Below are positions 10,420 to 21,616 of a stretch of DNA of 64,000 nt, piece by piece. The stretch comes from Tubulanus polymorphus (taxonomy: Eukaryota > Nemertea > Palaeonemertea > Tubulaniformes > Tubulanidae), in the NCBI RefSeq assembly GCF_964204645.1, contig NC_134034.1, positions 6,505,414 through 6,569,413 on the forward strand. The letters run 5' to 3'. Below the pieces are notes generated by a model that worked only from the letters and a program-made list of their open reading frames with translations, was not told the origin of the DNA and ran no database searches. A program made the position numbers and the translations under genes. Each line of letters begins with the position of its first letter. The stretch's first letter is position 1.

Positions 10420-11052
10420 ATGAGTGGGAGTTATATAAGTCCTTCTAAGATTTCTAGAATATCTAATGCTATTAAAGCAGAAAGATCACATCATATAATT
10501 ACTCATAACCCTTCAAATATTAATCCCGATGAAACTTTATATGTTAGAATTCCTAGATTAACACAAAATACTTTTTACGTTCCAAACAGTATTTATTTAT
10601 CAGCCGACATAAAAGTAACTGGCCATGATAACAATTATGTTGTTGATAATGTTGGGAGATATTTGATTAAAAAATTAATTATAAAGATTGGTCCAGAAAC
10701 AGTTTTCTCATTAGATGATTATAATTTATTTATGCATTATAAAGATTTATGGTTAACTGAAGAAAATAGAAATAATATGATATTCCAAGGTATTCAATCG
10801 GTAAACCAAAATAAATTAAGATCTGAAGCCAATAATGCAGTAGTAGCTAATGATGTAGATAATTTGATTAAAAAGATTTATGGAAGCAAATATAAAATTC
10901 CATTAGATTTTGAATTGATAAATAATAATGCACCGTTATATAAATACGCAATTCAAGAAGATATTATATTTGAGATAACATTTGCTCCTGTAAATGAAAT
11001 TGTATTATCTAGCGTTGTTAAAGATATGGGTTATAAATTATCGAATATAAAT
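10420..11052 (+). pseudogene. Putative major capsid protein, copy A (3' half replaced by polymerase sequence)
   Basis: N-terminal half of the putative double-jelly-roll major capsid protein. Features: basic N-terminus (ISNAIKAERSHHII), then alternating beta-type stretches with NINPDETLYVRIPR and FYVPNSIYLSADI, recalled as typical of Polinton-like capsid candidates. Similarity to copy D stops at KLSNI (about 11050), and the next bases are polymerase sequence, so the open frame ends fortuitously at 11067 about 200 residues short. The break is a rearrangement junction, not a point mutation. Confidence 0.6.
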
Positions 11053-14011
11053 CAATATATAATATAAATTCTCATTCACAACATATTATTTCAAAACAAC
11101 ATATAGATGAAAAATTAGATAAATGTTATAATGAAGTAAGAACTAAAATAGAAGAGAAATATTTTGAAGGATCAGGTTTAATATTTGATGAAATAATACT
11201 TATGACTTTACATGTATACAATACAAAATATAATAAGTTAACTAAATCAAAACCAATAGATGAAAATAATTTATCATATTATAAAGATGATAATATAAAT
11301 GGATCAAGTTATATCAAATTACCATTTAAAACTAATGCTGTTATAAATGTACAAAATAAAGATGATAAATGTTTTCTATGGACAATTATAAGTTGCTTAC
11401 ATCCAGTTGAAGATTATAATCAACATATTTATAGATTAACACATTATAAACAATTTGAAAATAATCATAATATAGATAATTATCCAGTTAGAATTAAAAA
11501 TATCCCGAAAATAGAAAGAGATAATTATATAAAGATAAATGTGTTTGATTTAGTCAAATTACCAAAAACAAAAGGTAACAATATAAAACATTATACATTA
11601 GAACCTCTATACTTATCAAAAGATTATGATTCAAATGATGTTATAGATATATTATATTACGAGAAACATTATATGTGGATTAAAAGAATTGATTTATTTT
11701 TCAAATCAGAAAATGATTATACTCGTAAAATGTTTCAGTAATGAAAGTGCAGTATTGAATCATAAACAATTATGTGAAAATCATGATTATTGTAAAAAAG
11801 TTTTACCAAATGAAAAAGATAAGATTTTAGAATTCAAAAAATATGATTACAAGAATAAAGTTCCATTTGTAATATATGGAGATTTCGAGTCACTCAATAA
11901 AGAATGAAAATGATGTAATTGATTATTCAGATCCTCTAATAACAAATACAATTAAAAATATTCATCAAAGTGCTGCAGCTTTCGGGTTATATATTAAATC
12001 TGATTATCCAGAACTAATCAAAAGTGAATATTATCATTATAGAAATGAAAATGTTATTAATCATTTTTGTGCCTTATTAATTGAATATGAAATAAATTTA
12101 ATAAATTGTTGAATAAAAATAAAGAAATAATTATGACAGAAGAAGATAAAGAAGAATTTGAGTTTGCTGATAAATGTTATTATTGTGAAAAGATATTTAA
12201 TCTTAAAGATATAAAAGTTAGAGACCATGATCATTTGAATGGAAAGTATAGAGATGCAGCGCATGAGAATTGTAACTTACAAGCAGAGAAAATTAATTTT
12301 GTTCCAGTTACATTTCATAATCTATCAGGGTATGATGCTCATTTATTCATCAAACAATTATGTCATAAAATAGAAGAAATCAATAATGAAATAGAAAGAT
12401 TAAATTCAAATAGATCAAAAGATAGAATACCAACTTATAAATTTAAAATGTTAGCTAAATCATCTGAGAATTATATATTTTTCCAATTTGGATGTTTAAG
12501 ATTTATAGATTCATATAGATTTTTAAGCAGTTCATTAGATGATTTATCAAAATCATTAGTTGATGATGAATAAGAAATATTTAAGCAACACTATCCAAAT
12601 AATGACGATTTTCAATTAATGAGATATAAAGGAGCAATTCCATATTCATTTTATAAATCACATAATGATTTCAAAATAACTGAATTATTAAAAGAACAAT
12701 TCTATGTTGAAATAAAAAATGAATATGTTAAAGATGAAGTATAAATAGAACATTGAATATTTGAAATCATTTTAGAATGAAAAATCATGGACAATTAGTA
12801 GATTTATATTTAAAATCAGATGTATTATTATTATCTGATATATTCGAAAGGTTAAGAGATGTAAATCTAAAATAATAAAATCGATCCTTGCCACTGTTAT
12901 TCATCACCAGGTTTAACTTGGGATTGTGGTTTGAAATTTACAGATATAAAAATGGATTTGTTAACAAATATAGATCAATTATTATTATTTGAGAAATCTA
13001 TAAAAAGAGGAGTTTCGGGTGTATTAGGCGATAGATATTTCAATGTAAATGATAACCCTGGATATAAGTTATTATAAATGGATGCAAATAATCTATATGG
13101 TTGGGCAATGATGGAACCCCAACCTTATGGAGTATTTGAAATAACTGAAAATTTACAGTATGAAAATAATCATAAATTTGATTGGAAGAAAAGAATTCTA
13201 GATATTGCAGATGATTTAGATACTGGTTACTTTTTTGTTGTAGACTTGGAATATCCTGAAGATAAAAAATTTAAATCCAGAAATCTAGCATACTGTCCCG
13301 AACATAAAACTGTTACACATGAAGAATTATCAAATTATCAAAAAAGAATTAAACCCGAAAATCATATTCATACAGAAAAGTTAATGGTGATTCAGGAAGA
13401 TAAATATAATTATGTAGTGCATTATCGGATGTTGAAGTTTTATTTGAATCAAGGAATGATCCTAAAAAAAGTACACAGATATATTTCATTCAGTCAATCT
13501 AAATGGTTAGAAAAATATATAGATTTTAACACCAAACAGAGAACTAAAGCTAAAACTGATTTTGAGAAAGATTTCTTCAAGTTAATGAATAATGCATTCT
13601 ATGGTAAGACTTGTGAAAATATTAGAAATAGAAATGATATTGAGTTAGTTAGTAATGGTAAAAGGATAAGGCATTTACAAACATATCCTAAGTTCATAGG
13701 TAACAGAATATTTGATGAAAATTTAGCTGCAGTTAAAATGAGGAGAACTTCTATGAAATTTAATAAACCAATTTATGTTAGTGCCTCAGTTTTAGAAATA
13801 TCAAAACTATTGATGTATGAATTCTACTATAACGTATTACAACCTCATTTTGGAGAAAAGCATATAGAAATCTTATATTTTGATAATGACAGTTACATAT
13901 TAAAGATTAAAACTAATAACATAACAGATGATTTGAAAACATTAAAACATCATTTCGACTTCAGTAATTATCCTAAAGATCATGAATTGTTTAACAATGA
14001 TAATAAAAAGG
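11050..14011 (+). pseudogene. POLB: Polinton-type DNA polymerase B, copy B (fragmented)
   Basis: Starts inside the polymerase (N-terminal fingers missing) directly after the truncated capsid gene. Pieces: 11202-11741, 11689-11907, 12106-12573 and 13078-14010. Visible are YGDFES, the CYC..RDHDH..CN module, FHNLSGYD, DANNLYGWAM, KLMNNAFYGK and motif C as YFDNDSY (a D-T-D to D-N-D change at about 13880). There is a deletion after YGDFESLNKE, several stops, and small indels near 12570, 12740 and 12880. Similarity ends at 14011, where an inverted-repeat element begins; the C-terminal part is not found downstream. Sequence is close to the C and D polymerases, not to A. Confidence 0.85.
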
Positions 14012-15264
14012 GGCTGTTCGAATATCACGGATACCGGATACCGGACACCTAAATACCGGATACCGGATACTCGAGATTGCGGAGTATATAGCGCATCGGG
14101 TCTAAGGAGTCGTTTCCGTGCTGTTGTAAGTAGTACTGCCGCGACATACAATTTATTTGTCAAATTATTACAGAGGCTAACCAACTTATTTGTCAGCCTG
14201 ATTACAGCCTGCTTTCACGTTTTTAGTGTCATCATCGATCTCAATATTATACATATTTCTTTCTGAATACTGTTGTTCTTTGGTTAGGTGAAGTTAAACG
14301 TTATATTCATTTTTTATTATCTTACTTCACTGGTGATGGATATGTATTGGTGGCCCTTTTTGGTTTTCTGTAAAATCCTTTCGTTAATAGGGCTGAGTAC
14401 TGCTAGGCCCTATATCTCAAGTTAGAAAGCCATAAGCGAGTCTGGCATTTGTAACGTTTCTTCTAATAAAATTTGTTTTAAAGATCTCTACATTTTGTAT
14501 TTGTTGATTTAGGATGAACACCAATGAAAAACAAGTATTTACAAACAAAGAATTAAAATTCGTTTTCTTATTTTATGGAGTAGAATATTCGGTCTATTCT
14601 ATTTATTGGACGATATGTCTACATTTCATTCTCAATCACAATGTCCCTAAAAATGAAATTGAGTCCATGGCGATCGTCGAAAATCAACACCCCTGGACAC
14701 CAATTGTTTTGGTATAACCTTCAAAAATCAGTTCGTCGAATACCGGTACCTACCATTTCTCTAAGTGACTATTTACCCTGATGTTAAATTTGATTCTAAA
14801 GATCATGAAAATATAGATCGTCAATAACGCTTTACTTAATTAAAATGGCCTTCTTCGTGAAACTGAATGATAAAGATATTTTGTATTGTACAGAAGCTCT
14901 GCCCAAAACGGTAACGGTCTATTCGGTAATCCGTTCAAATTGGCAGAATTATAAAAAATATTTTCTGTCCACTGTTTGTTACCGGGTCTGTCGTATGTAA
15001 TCGTGTTATTACTCGGAAGCAATAAATCTGTATTGAATTGTCTATACCGGTAACATTTGTATGCTACTTTACTTGAAAAGCATATACCGATGTATTATGA
15101 AAATAATCTAGGCCTTTTATTCTTCTACTTGATCTCACACGAACTGCCGTTTACCGCTGACCGTTAGACCCGATACGCTATAAACTCCGCAATCTCGAGT
15201 ATCCGGTATCCGGTATTTAGGTGTCCGGTGTCCGGTATCCGGTATCCGTGATATTCGAACAGCC
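14012..15264 (+). mobile_element. Non-autonomous inverted-repeat element (1.25 kb) with CCGGATA-rich ends
   Basis: Ends are inverted copies of about 100 bp: GGCTGTTCGAATATCACGG followed by reiterated ATACCGGATACCGGACACC-type units, then TCGAGATTGCGGAG and CGGGTCTAA. The right end has one extra 8-9-bp unit. The interior shows no transposase; its short ORFs look random. No target duplication is visible: the left flank is polymerase B and the right flank is unrelated, so a deletion or rearrangement followed insertion. A MITE or deletion derivative; superfamily not determined. Confidence 0.75.
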
Positions 15265-15640
15265 AACATTTATGGGGGACCTCTTCTTCACTCTAGCTAC
15301 TATGGTCCGGCCATACGCATTTTCAAGCTACTAACCTATTAATTGTGGTCTGATGCAAGTTGAAAATGTTGAAGGGAGCCGAAGACAACGACCTTGTAGG
15401 CGTCTCTATAACCCGAAAGAAATCGGTAAAGACTAAAGCACGGTTTAGGACCCGGCAGCAGACACCGGGCCCGGAAAAATTTTTCAAAACGTGTATCGTC
15501 GGTTCCTAGCACGATTTCAGCGTTTTTCGGGAATTCCCTGAAATTTCAGCATTTTTCTAGAATTCCCTGAAATTTCAGCGTTTTATTTTCAGCGTTTCAG
15601 CTTTTTCAGCGAAGTTCAGGAACCGGTCATTTCGATCACC
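15265..15640. other. Non-coding flank with short reiterations
   Basis: No gene seen. It contains repeats of the form TTCCCTGAAATTTCAGC with spacer TTTTTC (about 15525-15610). A 27-bp palindrome CATTTCGATCA-CCACG-TGATCGAAATG lies just after this stretch, at about 15626-15652. Confidence 0.5.
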
Positions 15641-15654
15641 ACGTGATCGAAATG

Positions 15655-16058
15655 GTAGGTAGCAAAAAACGATTTAGAATTGTGGGAGATAATATAAATT
15701 GGAAAGTTGGCGTACATGATACGAGGATTGATTCGCATGATAAAATGTACCACGCGTTCTGATCAGCAATTATGGAACAGACACTTGATTTTCGACTCAG
15801 TACGGAGCCTCCGCCTTCGTACGAGTTAATTCACAGTAGCGAGTTCATTCCGTCATCTATGGATTATAATGCAACTGTACAAGATTACATTATCCTAATG
15901 TCGAGAGTTATGTTCGAACACATTCCCTTTTTCACTCGCTCCAAGGAATACATTTCAAAGCACATTAGTCCGCCAGTTTTTCCAGACCTGTCAAAGAAAG
16001 CGAAAGTAATTCCGATCCCAGTAAAATTTCTCAATGAGCAGTATTATCAAGATAAATT
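15655..16058 (+). pseudogene. DUF6589-type gene fragment (5' part)
   Basis: One reading frame begins near 15660 with RFRIVGDNINWKVGVHD, then a stop (TGA at about 15763), then continues from 15772 (MEQTLDFRLS) to KFLNEQYYQDK, where Polinton terminal-repeat sequence takes over. The DNxxxxVxVxD pattern followed by a KMYH/DxHW-like position resembles the central region of DUF6589 proteins. Further DUF6589 exons lie beyond the Polinton composite at 30992-31294 and 34397-35136. I therefore read this as the left flank of a target gene split by insertion. The frame open to 16143 is a chance fusion with the repeat. Confidence 0.5.
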
Positions 16059-16197
16059 CTCACACGCTCGAATTTATTTTTATTTTTTCCCACTCGACCC
16101 CTCAACCTTTGATATAGAACAACTAATTCCTATTTACTCTTAAAATATTCATCTAATAACTTCTAAAATAAATTTTAATAAAAAATATGTTATTGAA
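16056..16197 (+). repeat. Polinton terminal-repeat half (left end of composite B/C)
   Basis: Near-identical to 31372-31506 and homologous in part to the copy D terminus: CACTCGACCCCTCAACCTTT, then AACTAATTCCTATTTACT and CTTAAAATA. Only the inner arm of the terminal palindrome remains; the outer arm is missing. Confidence 0.65.
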
Positions 16198-16553
16198 ATG
16201 GAGAGTAAACAAGTACACAGTGAATTCTTAAATAGAATAAAAGATACTTCAAACGTCAAATCTGTAGATTATAAATTTAAGAAGTTAACAGAATTAACAA
16301 TTCCTAAGAAATATCTAATTACAAATATTGATACAGTTACTAATAGATATGGTAGTAAATTCTCCAAATTAGTAAAGTTATCCACTTAGAATATGAAGGA
16401 TTAAAAGGAAATAAATATAAATTCAGAACATATTTACCAGATAGATTTTATAGATTATCAAGTGAAGATTTAGAAAAATTATGTTCAGGTGATTTCTATT
16501 TCATATTTAAGGGTAAGAATGAAAAAGGGCACCATGAAATATATTTCGAATAA
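16198..16553 (+). pseudogene. Unknown MESKQ-type protein (117 aa family), copy B
   Basis: Homologue of the intact copy D gene (56898-57251): MESKQ start, then DTSNVKSVDYKFKKL and KYLITNIDTVTN. The reading frame shifts near 16365 (ORF ends at 16389) and the rest continues in another frame to FYFIFKGKNEKGHHEI, ending 16553. Small soluble-looking protein with beta/alpha character, function unknown. Here it lies directly inside the terminal repeat rather than after the polymerase. Confidence 0.65.
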
Positions 16554-16569
16554 AAAAAATGTAAAATAA

Positions 16570-17337
16570 ATGGTAGAATTAAAAGAATATAGAATATTTG
16601 TTGATTCTAGAAAACTGTTAAATTCTAAATCACATAATTTACTAGTACAATTAGATAGAGAATTTAAGAATTGTGTTGATTTAAAAATAGTAAATGTAAG
16701 TTTATGTAATTATTTTTATAATATATCGGATTAAACTTTTGAACATAGAGGGTTTATGATTTATATGAGAAATAGAGATAAATGGTTTCATCTATTTTCA
16801 AAACCAGGATTATATAATTTAGAATCATTAGCGCAGGAAATTAATAGAAGAGCTCGGTTGAAAATCGGGGGCACTTCTGAATTTGAAATTAAATTTAATA
16901 AAATTGATAATACTAATAAGATAAGAATAAAGATATCTAATGAACAACATAAATTTATGGTAAACAAACCAATGGCTAAAATGTTAGGAATTAAATGTTA
17001 GGAATTAAACCGCTTACAGTTACTGGAAACACAGAAGCCATCTCAAATATAATACCTTTTACACACTTTTATATTTATTGCAATTTAATCGATCCTACAA
17101 AAAGTTTCGAAGCAACTAAAGAAACAATTTGTAGTTCTAGTATATTAAATATTTTACCGCTAAAAATGTTAAACAATTTGGAACTCAAATAAATTATAAT
17201 TTAACTGAATGTGATTTCAAACCATGCATTCCTCATTTTAAAAATTTTAGATTAGAAATTAGAAATCATAATGGATATTTAATTGATTTAAATAATTTTC
17301 CTGTGATATATGAATTAGTTATAAGACGTAGAGAATA
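16570..17337 (+). pseudogene. Putative penton-like protein, copy B (broken)
   Basis: Homologue of 5263-6015. Starts MVELKEYRIFVDSRKL. In-frame stop at about 16733, a 13-bp tandem duplication (ATGTTAGGAATTA, about 16981-17007), another frameshift near 17163, and loss of the normal stop codon at the end (readthrough past 17337). The upstream motif is the AAAATAAATG type rather than the full T-run form, as in copy D where this gene also follows the MESKQ gene. Confidence 0.7.
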
Positions 17338-17351
17338 CTTTTTTGACTATA

Positions 17352-17711
17352 TAAATATATATAACTGTTGGGCGGAGCATATATTTTGGATTTGATTTTA
17401 AACATGAGAAAGAAATGAAATTTGACATTAATGATGTAATTACACATATTAAAAATATTGCATTTTCTAATGAAGCAACATTTGAGTATGAAAAAACGAT
17501 CGATAAAGAAACTTTAAATTTAGAAAAGATTACTAATGTAATTAGAGAATCTTTAAGATTTTATGAATTAGATGAAGATTTTATCATTGATAATATTAAA
17601 AGAATAATAACTGAAATATCTGAAAATGAAACTAATAATACTATAAATGTTGAAATAATTATAACTAAGATAAATAAATATTTTGAAGATAGTAATTTTT
17701 TTGATAAATAA
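17352..17711 (+). pseudogene. Homologue of the 118-aa cassette protein, copy B (start lost)
   Basis: The normal start ATG is missing through a small deletion around 17350, leaving TATATAAATATATAACTG. The remaining frame is open from 17415 (MKFDINDVITHIK) to SNFFDK at 17711 and is close to copy A. As in A, the final codons form the next gene's promoter motif. Confidence 0.65.
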
Positions 17712-17932
17712 ATGGGTGATAATAAGTGGATAATAACTGGATTATATAATGGAGCATTATTATCAGTTGGAACTGTTGGTTGTTCAATGGTATTAAAAAA
17801 AGTATTTAAAATGGGAAGCGTTAATGTTGATAGATTTGATATAAATGATATTTTAAAATTAACATTAGCAGTTACTTTCTCTAATTTAACTACTGATTAT
17901 TTGGAAAAACAAAATATATTCCTCCTATATAA
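17712..17932 (+). pseudogene. 73-aa membrane protein, copy B (frameshift near end)
   Basis: Close homologue of 6389-6610. A one-base loss in an A-run near 17910 shifts the frame over the last few residues, giving an unrelated C-terminus to 17975. Preceded by TAATTTTTTTG and ATAAATAA. Confidence 0.65.
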
Positions 17933-17956
17933 ATGTATAATTATTTTACTAAATAA

Positions 17957-18379
17957 ATGGCTTCTGCAATTATAACTATTATAGGATCGGCAATTGTTAA
18001 CGCTTTAGTATTTACAGGTGGTGGTTATTTATTTAAGCATATTGATAAAAATGGTTCATTATCAGAACAAATAAGACATAACTTAGCATTAGAAAAATAT
18101 AACAAAGCTGCAGAAGAATATAGAGAAAAGAGGCAAAATTATATGGATTACATCAATAAGGAATTATATGATCAGAAAATTTCACATAGAGATTTTCAAT
18201 CAGTCGATGATGCAATGCGTTTATATAACGCGGTAACCAATAAAGAAAAATTACATCTATACAAACCTGAATTATCAGATTATTATACCCAAAGTAAAGA
18301 ACAACAGAAATATGAAATAATTTGGATTTTAGGTGGAAAAGTTATTGTTATATTTGTAGCATATAAATTTACTAATTAG
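17957..18379 (+). CDS. Conserved 140-aa two-end membrane protein, copy B
   Basis: Full-length open homologue of 6639-7061, with scattered substitutions (for example GGYLFKHIDKNGSLSEQI). N-terminal AFTGGG is VFTGGG here; the C-terminal membrane helix is kept. It is the only gene of the copy B cassette without a break, although a short gene can survive by chance. The start follows ATTATTTTACTAAATAA. Confidence 0.65.
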   Translation: MASAIITIIGSAIVNALVFTGGGYLFKHIDKNGSLSEQIRHNLALEKYNKAAEEYREKRQNYMDYINKELYDQKISHRDFQSVDDAMRLYNAVTNKEKLHLYKPELSDYYTQSKEQQKYEIIWILGGKVIVIFVAYKFTN

Positions 18380-18398
18380 TAATTTTTTTGCTAAATAA

Positions 18399-18833
18399 AT
18401 GGATGATAAAGTTGATGGTGTTAATATTATTCCTCATGATATAAATAAAACTAAATTAAAACTATATTTGGAAAAACAAATATTAGAATTTGAAAATGAT
18501 TTAAAAGTTAAAAAGAAAAAATATTTAAAAAGTAAAATTTTATATTATTTTATTATCAGTGGTTCAGTTACAATTAGGTCTGTAATAACATTTCTAGCAA
18601 TATTCAGTCCATTAACACCTTTAACTATATCAATTGGTGTGCTAGGATTAAGTTCAAGTGTTTTAACTGGTATAAAATCAAAATTAATTATAAAAAGGTA
18701 ATAAAGAAAAAATTAAAACTAATATAAAAGAAATTAATAAATTAAAAAACACATTAGATTATATAATAAGTTTAAATGGTAATATAACAGTTGAAGAACA
18801 AGATAAATTATTAAAAGAATTAATAAATTATTA
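18399..18833 (+). pseudogene. Membrane-hairpin protein, copy B (frameshift)
   Basis: Homologue of 7081-7515. One extra base near 18698 gives a stop at 18701; the tail (TNIKEINKLKN to ELINY) follows in another frame to 18833. Both membrane segments are before the break. The promoter motif at the start is intact (TAATTTTTTTG, CTAAATAA). Confidence 0.65.
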
Positions 18834-18850
18834 ATTTTTTAATTATATAA

Positions 18851-20116
18851 ATGGGGTTTCCAAAAGCTTTCCAATATAATAAATCAATTAAATATAATAT
18901 TCCTGCGATAGATTTCAATAAAAATATTACATATAAAAATTTTAAATTCAGTTTTAAATTCATTAACTAATTTAGAAATTTATGTTACTGAAACAAAGTT
19001 TTTTATTTCTAAAATGGAAAATATATTTAATACATATGAAGTTACTTTTACTCGTGATGAATATCATATATATAAAGTAAAATCTAATATGAAATATTGG
19101 CAGAATCAATTAAATTTTGCTGTTTATTGTGCAACAACTGGTTGTGGTATAAGTTGGAATAATCATTTAAATAACTTAGATAAAAATTTGAAGTATTCTG
19201 ATTTGAAATTAATTCACACAATATTTAGATTTCACACATTTTTTCACATCAGAATAATATTAAATGAATTAGAATGTCCTTTGCCCGGATCTAAATATTT
19301 TAAAGAATTGGATAATAATATTAATCTATCTAAGTTTTATAAAATATGTAATGAATTTAATATAAATATTAATTCCGATTTTAGAGCGCATGGTGAATTG
19401 CAAGGTATTGGTGAACAGTATGAAATAAAAAGAATTGATTATATGCATAGAATTGGAGCTTATCATAATTATAAAATTGATAATAATAATGGTTGGATTA
19501 ATTTTATTTTAGAAAATAGTAAAGGTTTTACAAAATCAGGTATACAAAAAATAAATCAATCAATTAGAACTTAATTGATTTGCATACTAGGCGCTCAAGT
19601 TGAAACAAGATCACCAATAGTTGGAAATGATAATACTTCATTATATACACAAAAACAATTCAAAGTATTATTTGAAGATTCAATTCATAATGATAAAAAT
19701 AGATCGATTCCAGAAAACATAGGTACCAAAATTATTTAGATAAATCACATATTAGATTAAATTATTGTATAGGCCCTAATTTATTAATTATTTCTAATGA
19801 TTTAGTTTTAAAAATGGGAAATATAATTGGTTACAATAATTTGATTAAAACTGCAACAATAAATAATTCATTTGGATTAAATGATATAAATAAAAAGATT
19901 ATCACTGCTCCAAAATTAATGGAAAGTGAAAAAATTAAAAAACATATTCAATCAACAGAAACTTAAACTACGAATATTGAATTAAATAATGATTCCAAAA
20001 TAAAAGATTACAATACATCAGAAAATGGTGCCGTAGGGCACCAACACGGTGATATAAAAACTGATAATATTCAACATGACATATTTAAAACTGATAATGA
20101 TAATAAATTATTTTAA
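18851..20116 (+). pseudogene. Large conserved cassette protein, copy B (decayed)
   Basis: Homologue of 7532-8928. The N-terminus is shifted near 18945; the open part 19014-19574 holds FAVYCATTGCGISW and ILENSKGFTKSGIQ; stop at 19572; later parts (ILGAQVETRSPI, NYCIGPNLLI) lie in shifted frames. A small hairpin-forming insertion (GGTGCCGTAGGGCACC) lies at about 20027-20042 near the 3' end. Confidence 0.65.
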
Positions 20117-20141
20117 ATAATTCAATTTTTATAGGATATAA

Positions 20142-21616
20142 ATGGAAGTAGAAGGTGGAGAAGATAATGAAATGGGAGAAATGGGAAATAATAATGATGG
20201 GTATATTGATGATGATTATAATGATGCTGAAACTAATATTGATAATGATAATGAAACAGCATTTAATAATAATCTAGCAAATAGTGGTTCTAAAGCCCTA
20301 TCAACAGATAAATTTGATAAAAAAAACTAAATCAAGAATAAATCCCGAAAATGAAAATCCAGATTTAGTAAAACAAAATTTAGATTATAATGAATATAAT
20401 TATCATTTCCAACCTGTATTTGAAAGATCTGGATATAATATAAATAATAAAGGTGCTAGACTTTTAGTAGAAGAATTAGAATTTTTAGATGGTGAATATT
20501 ATCATCATTTGAAAGATGATTATTATATTGATATCTCTTATAAAAATCAAAATAAAATATTAGCAGAATCAACTTTGAGTAATTTAGAACCATCTAGAAT
20601 TAAAAGAATAATTATTAGTTATGAAATATGAAAATGTTACTGACGCAGAAATAAATCAAAATTAAAAAGTATTTAAACGAAGAATTAATGAATTATTTGA
20701 AACAATCAATAATAATTTAGAACCAGAAACAACCTCTGAACAGAATATAACTTCCAAAACTAGTAAACTTAAATCAAATAAAGTTCCAATTGAAAAGCTT
20801 TTACCGAATGGATTACTTGATGCAACAGATCAAGAATTAGAAGATTATGATATATTTTCTGATAAAGCAATTAGAGAAATTATTAGTATAAGACTTGCAT
20901 CTGATAAAATTGCGCATGATAAAAGTATAAGAGATTTTAAAATTAGAACTTTAGAAAAAGATAGAACTGATAGAATTAAAGAAATAGAACAATTAAAATC
21001 TGGTTTAGATCATCAAGTAATTGATGAAATTGAATATAGACAAAAAGAATTACGTTTAGAAAAAGAAAAAGATGATTTAGAATATAACATAGAATTTCAG
21101 AAAGAAGAAATTAAATTATTAAAAAAATCACATGATTATAATATTAATAGATTAAAAGTTATTTTTAAAGATTTGTTGATAAAACCAAATTCTGAAATAT
21201 CTTTGAAAGATAGAATAAAATTATTATTTAGATTAGAAGGTATAACAATTATTTCAATTCTAACAGCTGTTACTATGTTATTTACAACAATAGGTTTAGC
21301 AATACCAAATTCATTAAAATCTACGCCAAGTCCGAATAAACTAGATAAACCACCTCCAAATGATAATTCTATACAAGATAAAGTTAAGGATGGTTTAAAA
21401 AAATTAGCAAAATATTTATGGGAACTATCTAAAAAATCTGCTGCAGCTTTGCCTGGAGTTATTGCATCGATTGTTGGTTTTATATTGAAATCTGCAGGAA
21501 ACATTATTAGCTTTGCTGCTGAACATATTATTTTATTTTTAATTACAGTTGTAAGTGCTATTATTTTTGGGTTAGTGAATATGATAAAAATAGATAATGA
21601 ATTTTTTGTTAAATAA
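20142..21616 (+). pseudogene. Coiled-coil/membrane protein, copy B (decayed)
   Basis: Homologue of 8945-10378. Pieces: acidic N-terminus 20142-20330, shifted in an A-run near 20320; 20326-20631; then coiled coil with stops; C-terminal membrane part 21173-21616 (RIKLLFRLEGITIISIL onward). The acidic N-terminus matches copy D (GNNNDGYIDDD) better than A. The stop codon overlaps the promoter of the following capsid gene. Confidence 0.65.

Noticed and set aside
14514-14717. 67-residue ORF in the inverted-repeat element
   Set aside because: Composition looks random, with no motifs and no transposase features.
15772-16143. A 123-residue protein ending in Polinton repeat
   Set aside because: A chance in-frame fusion between the DUF6589 fragment and the terminal repeat; not a natural gene end.
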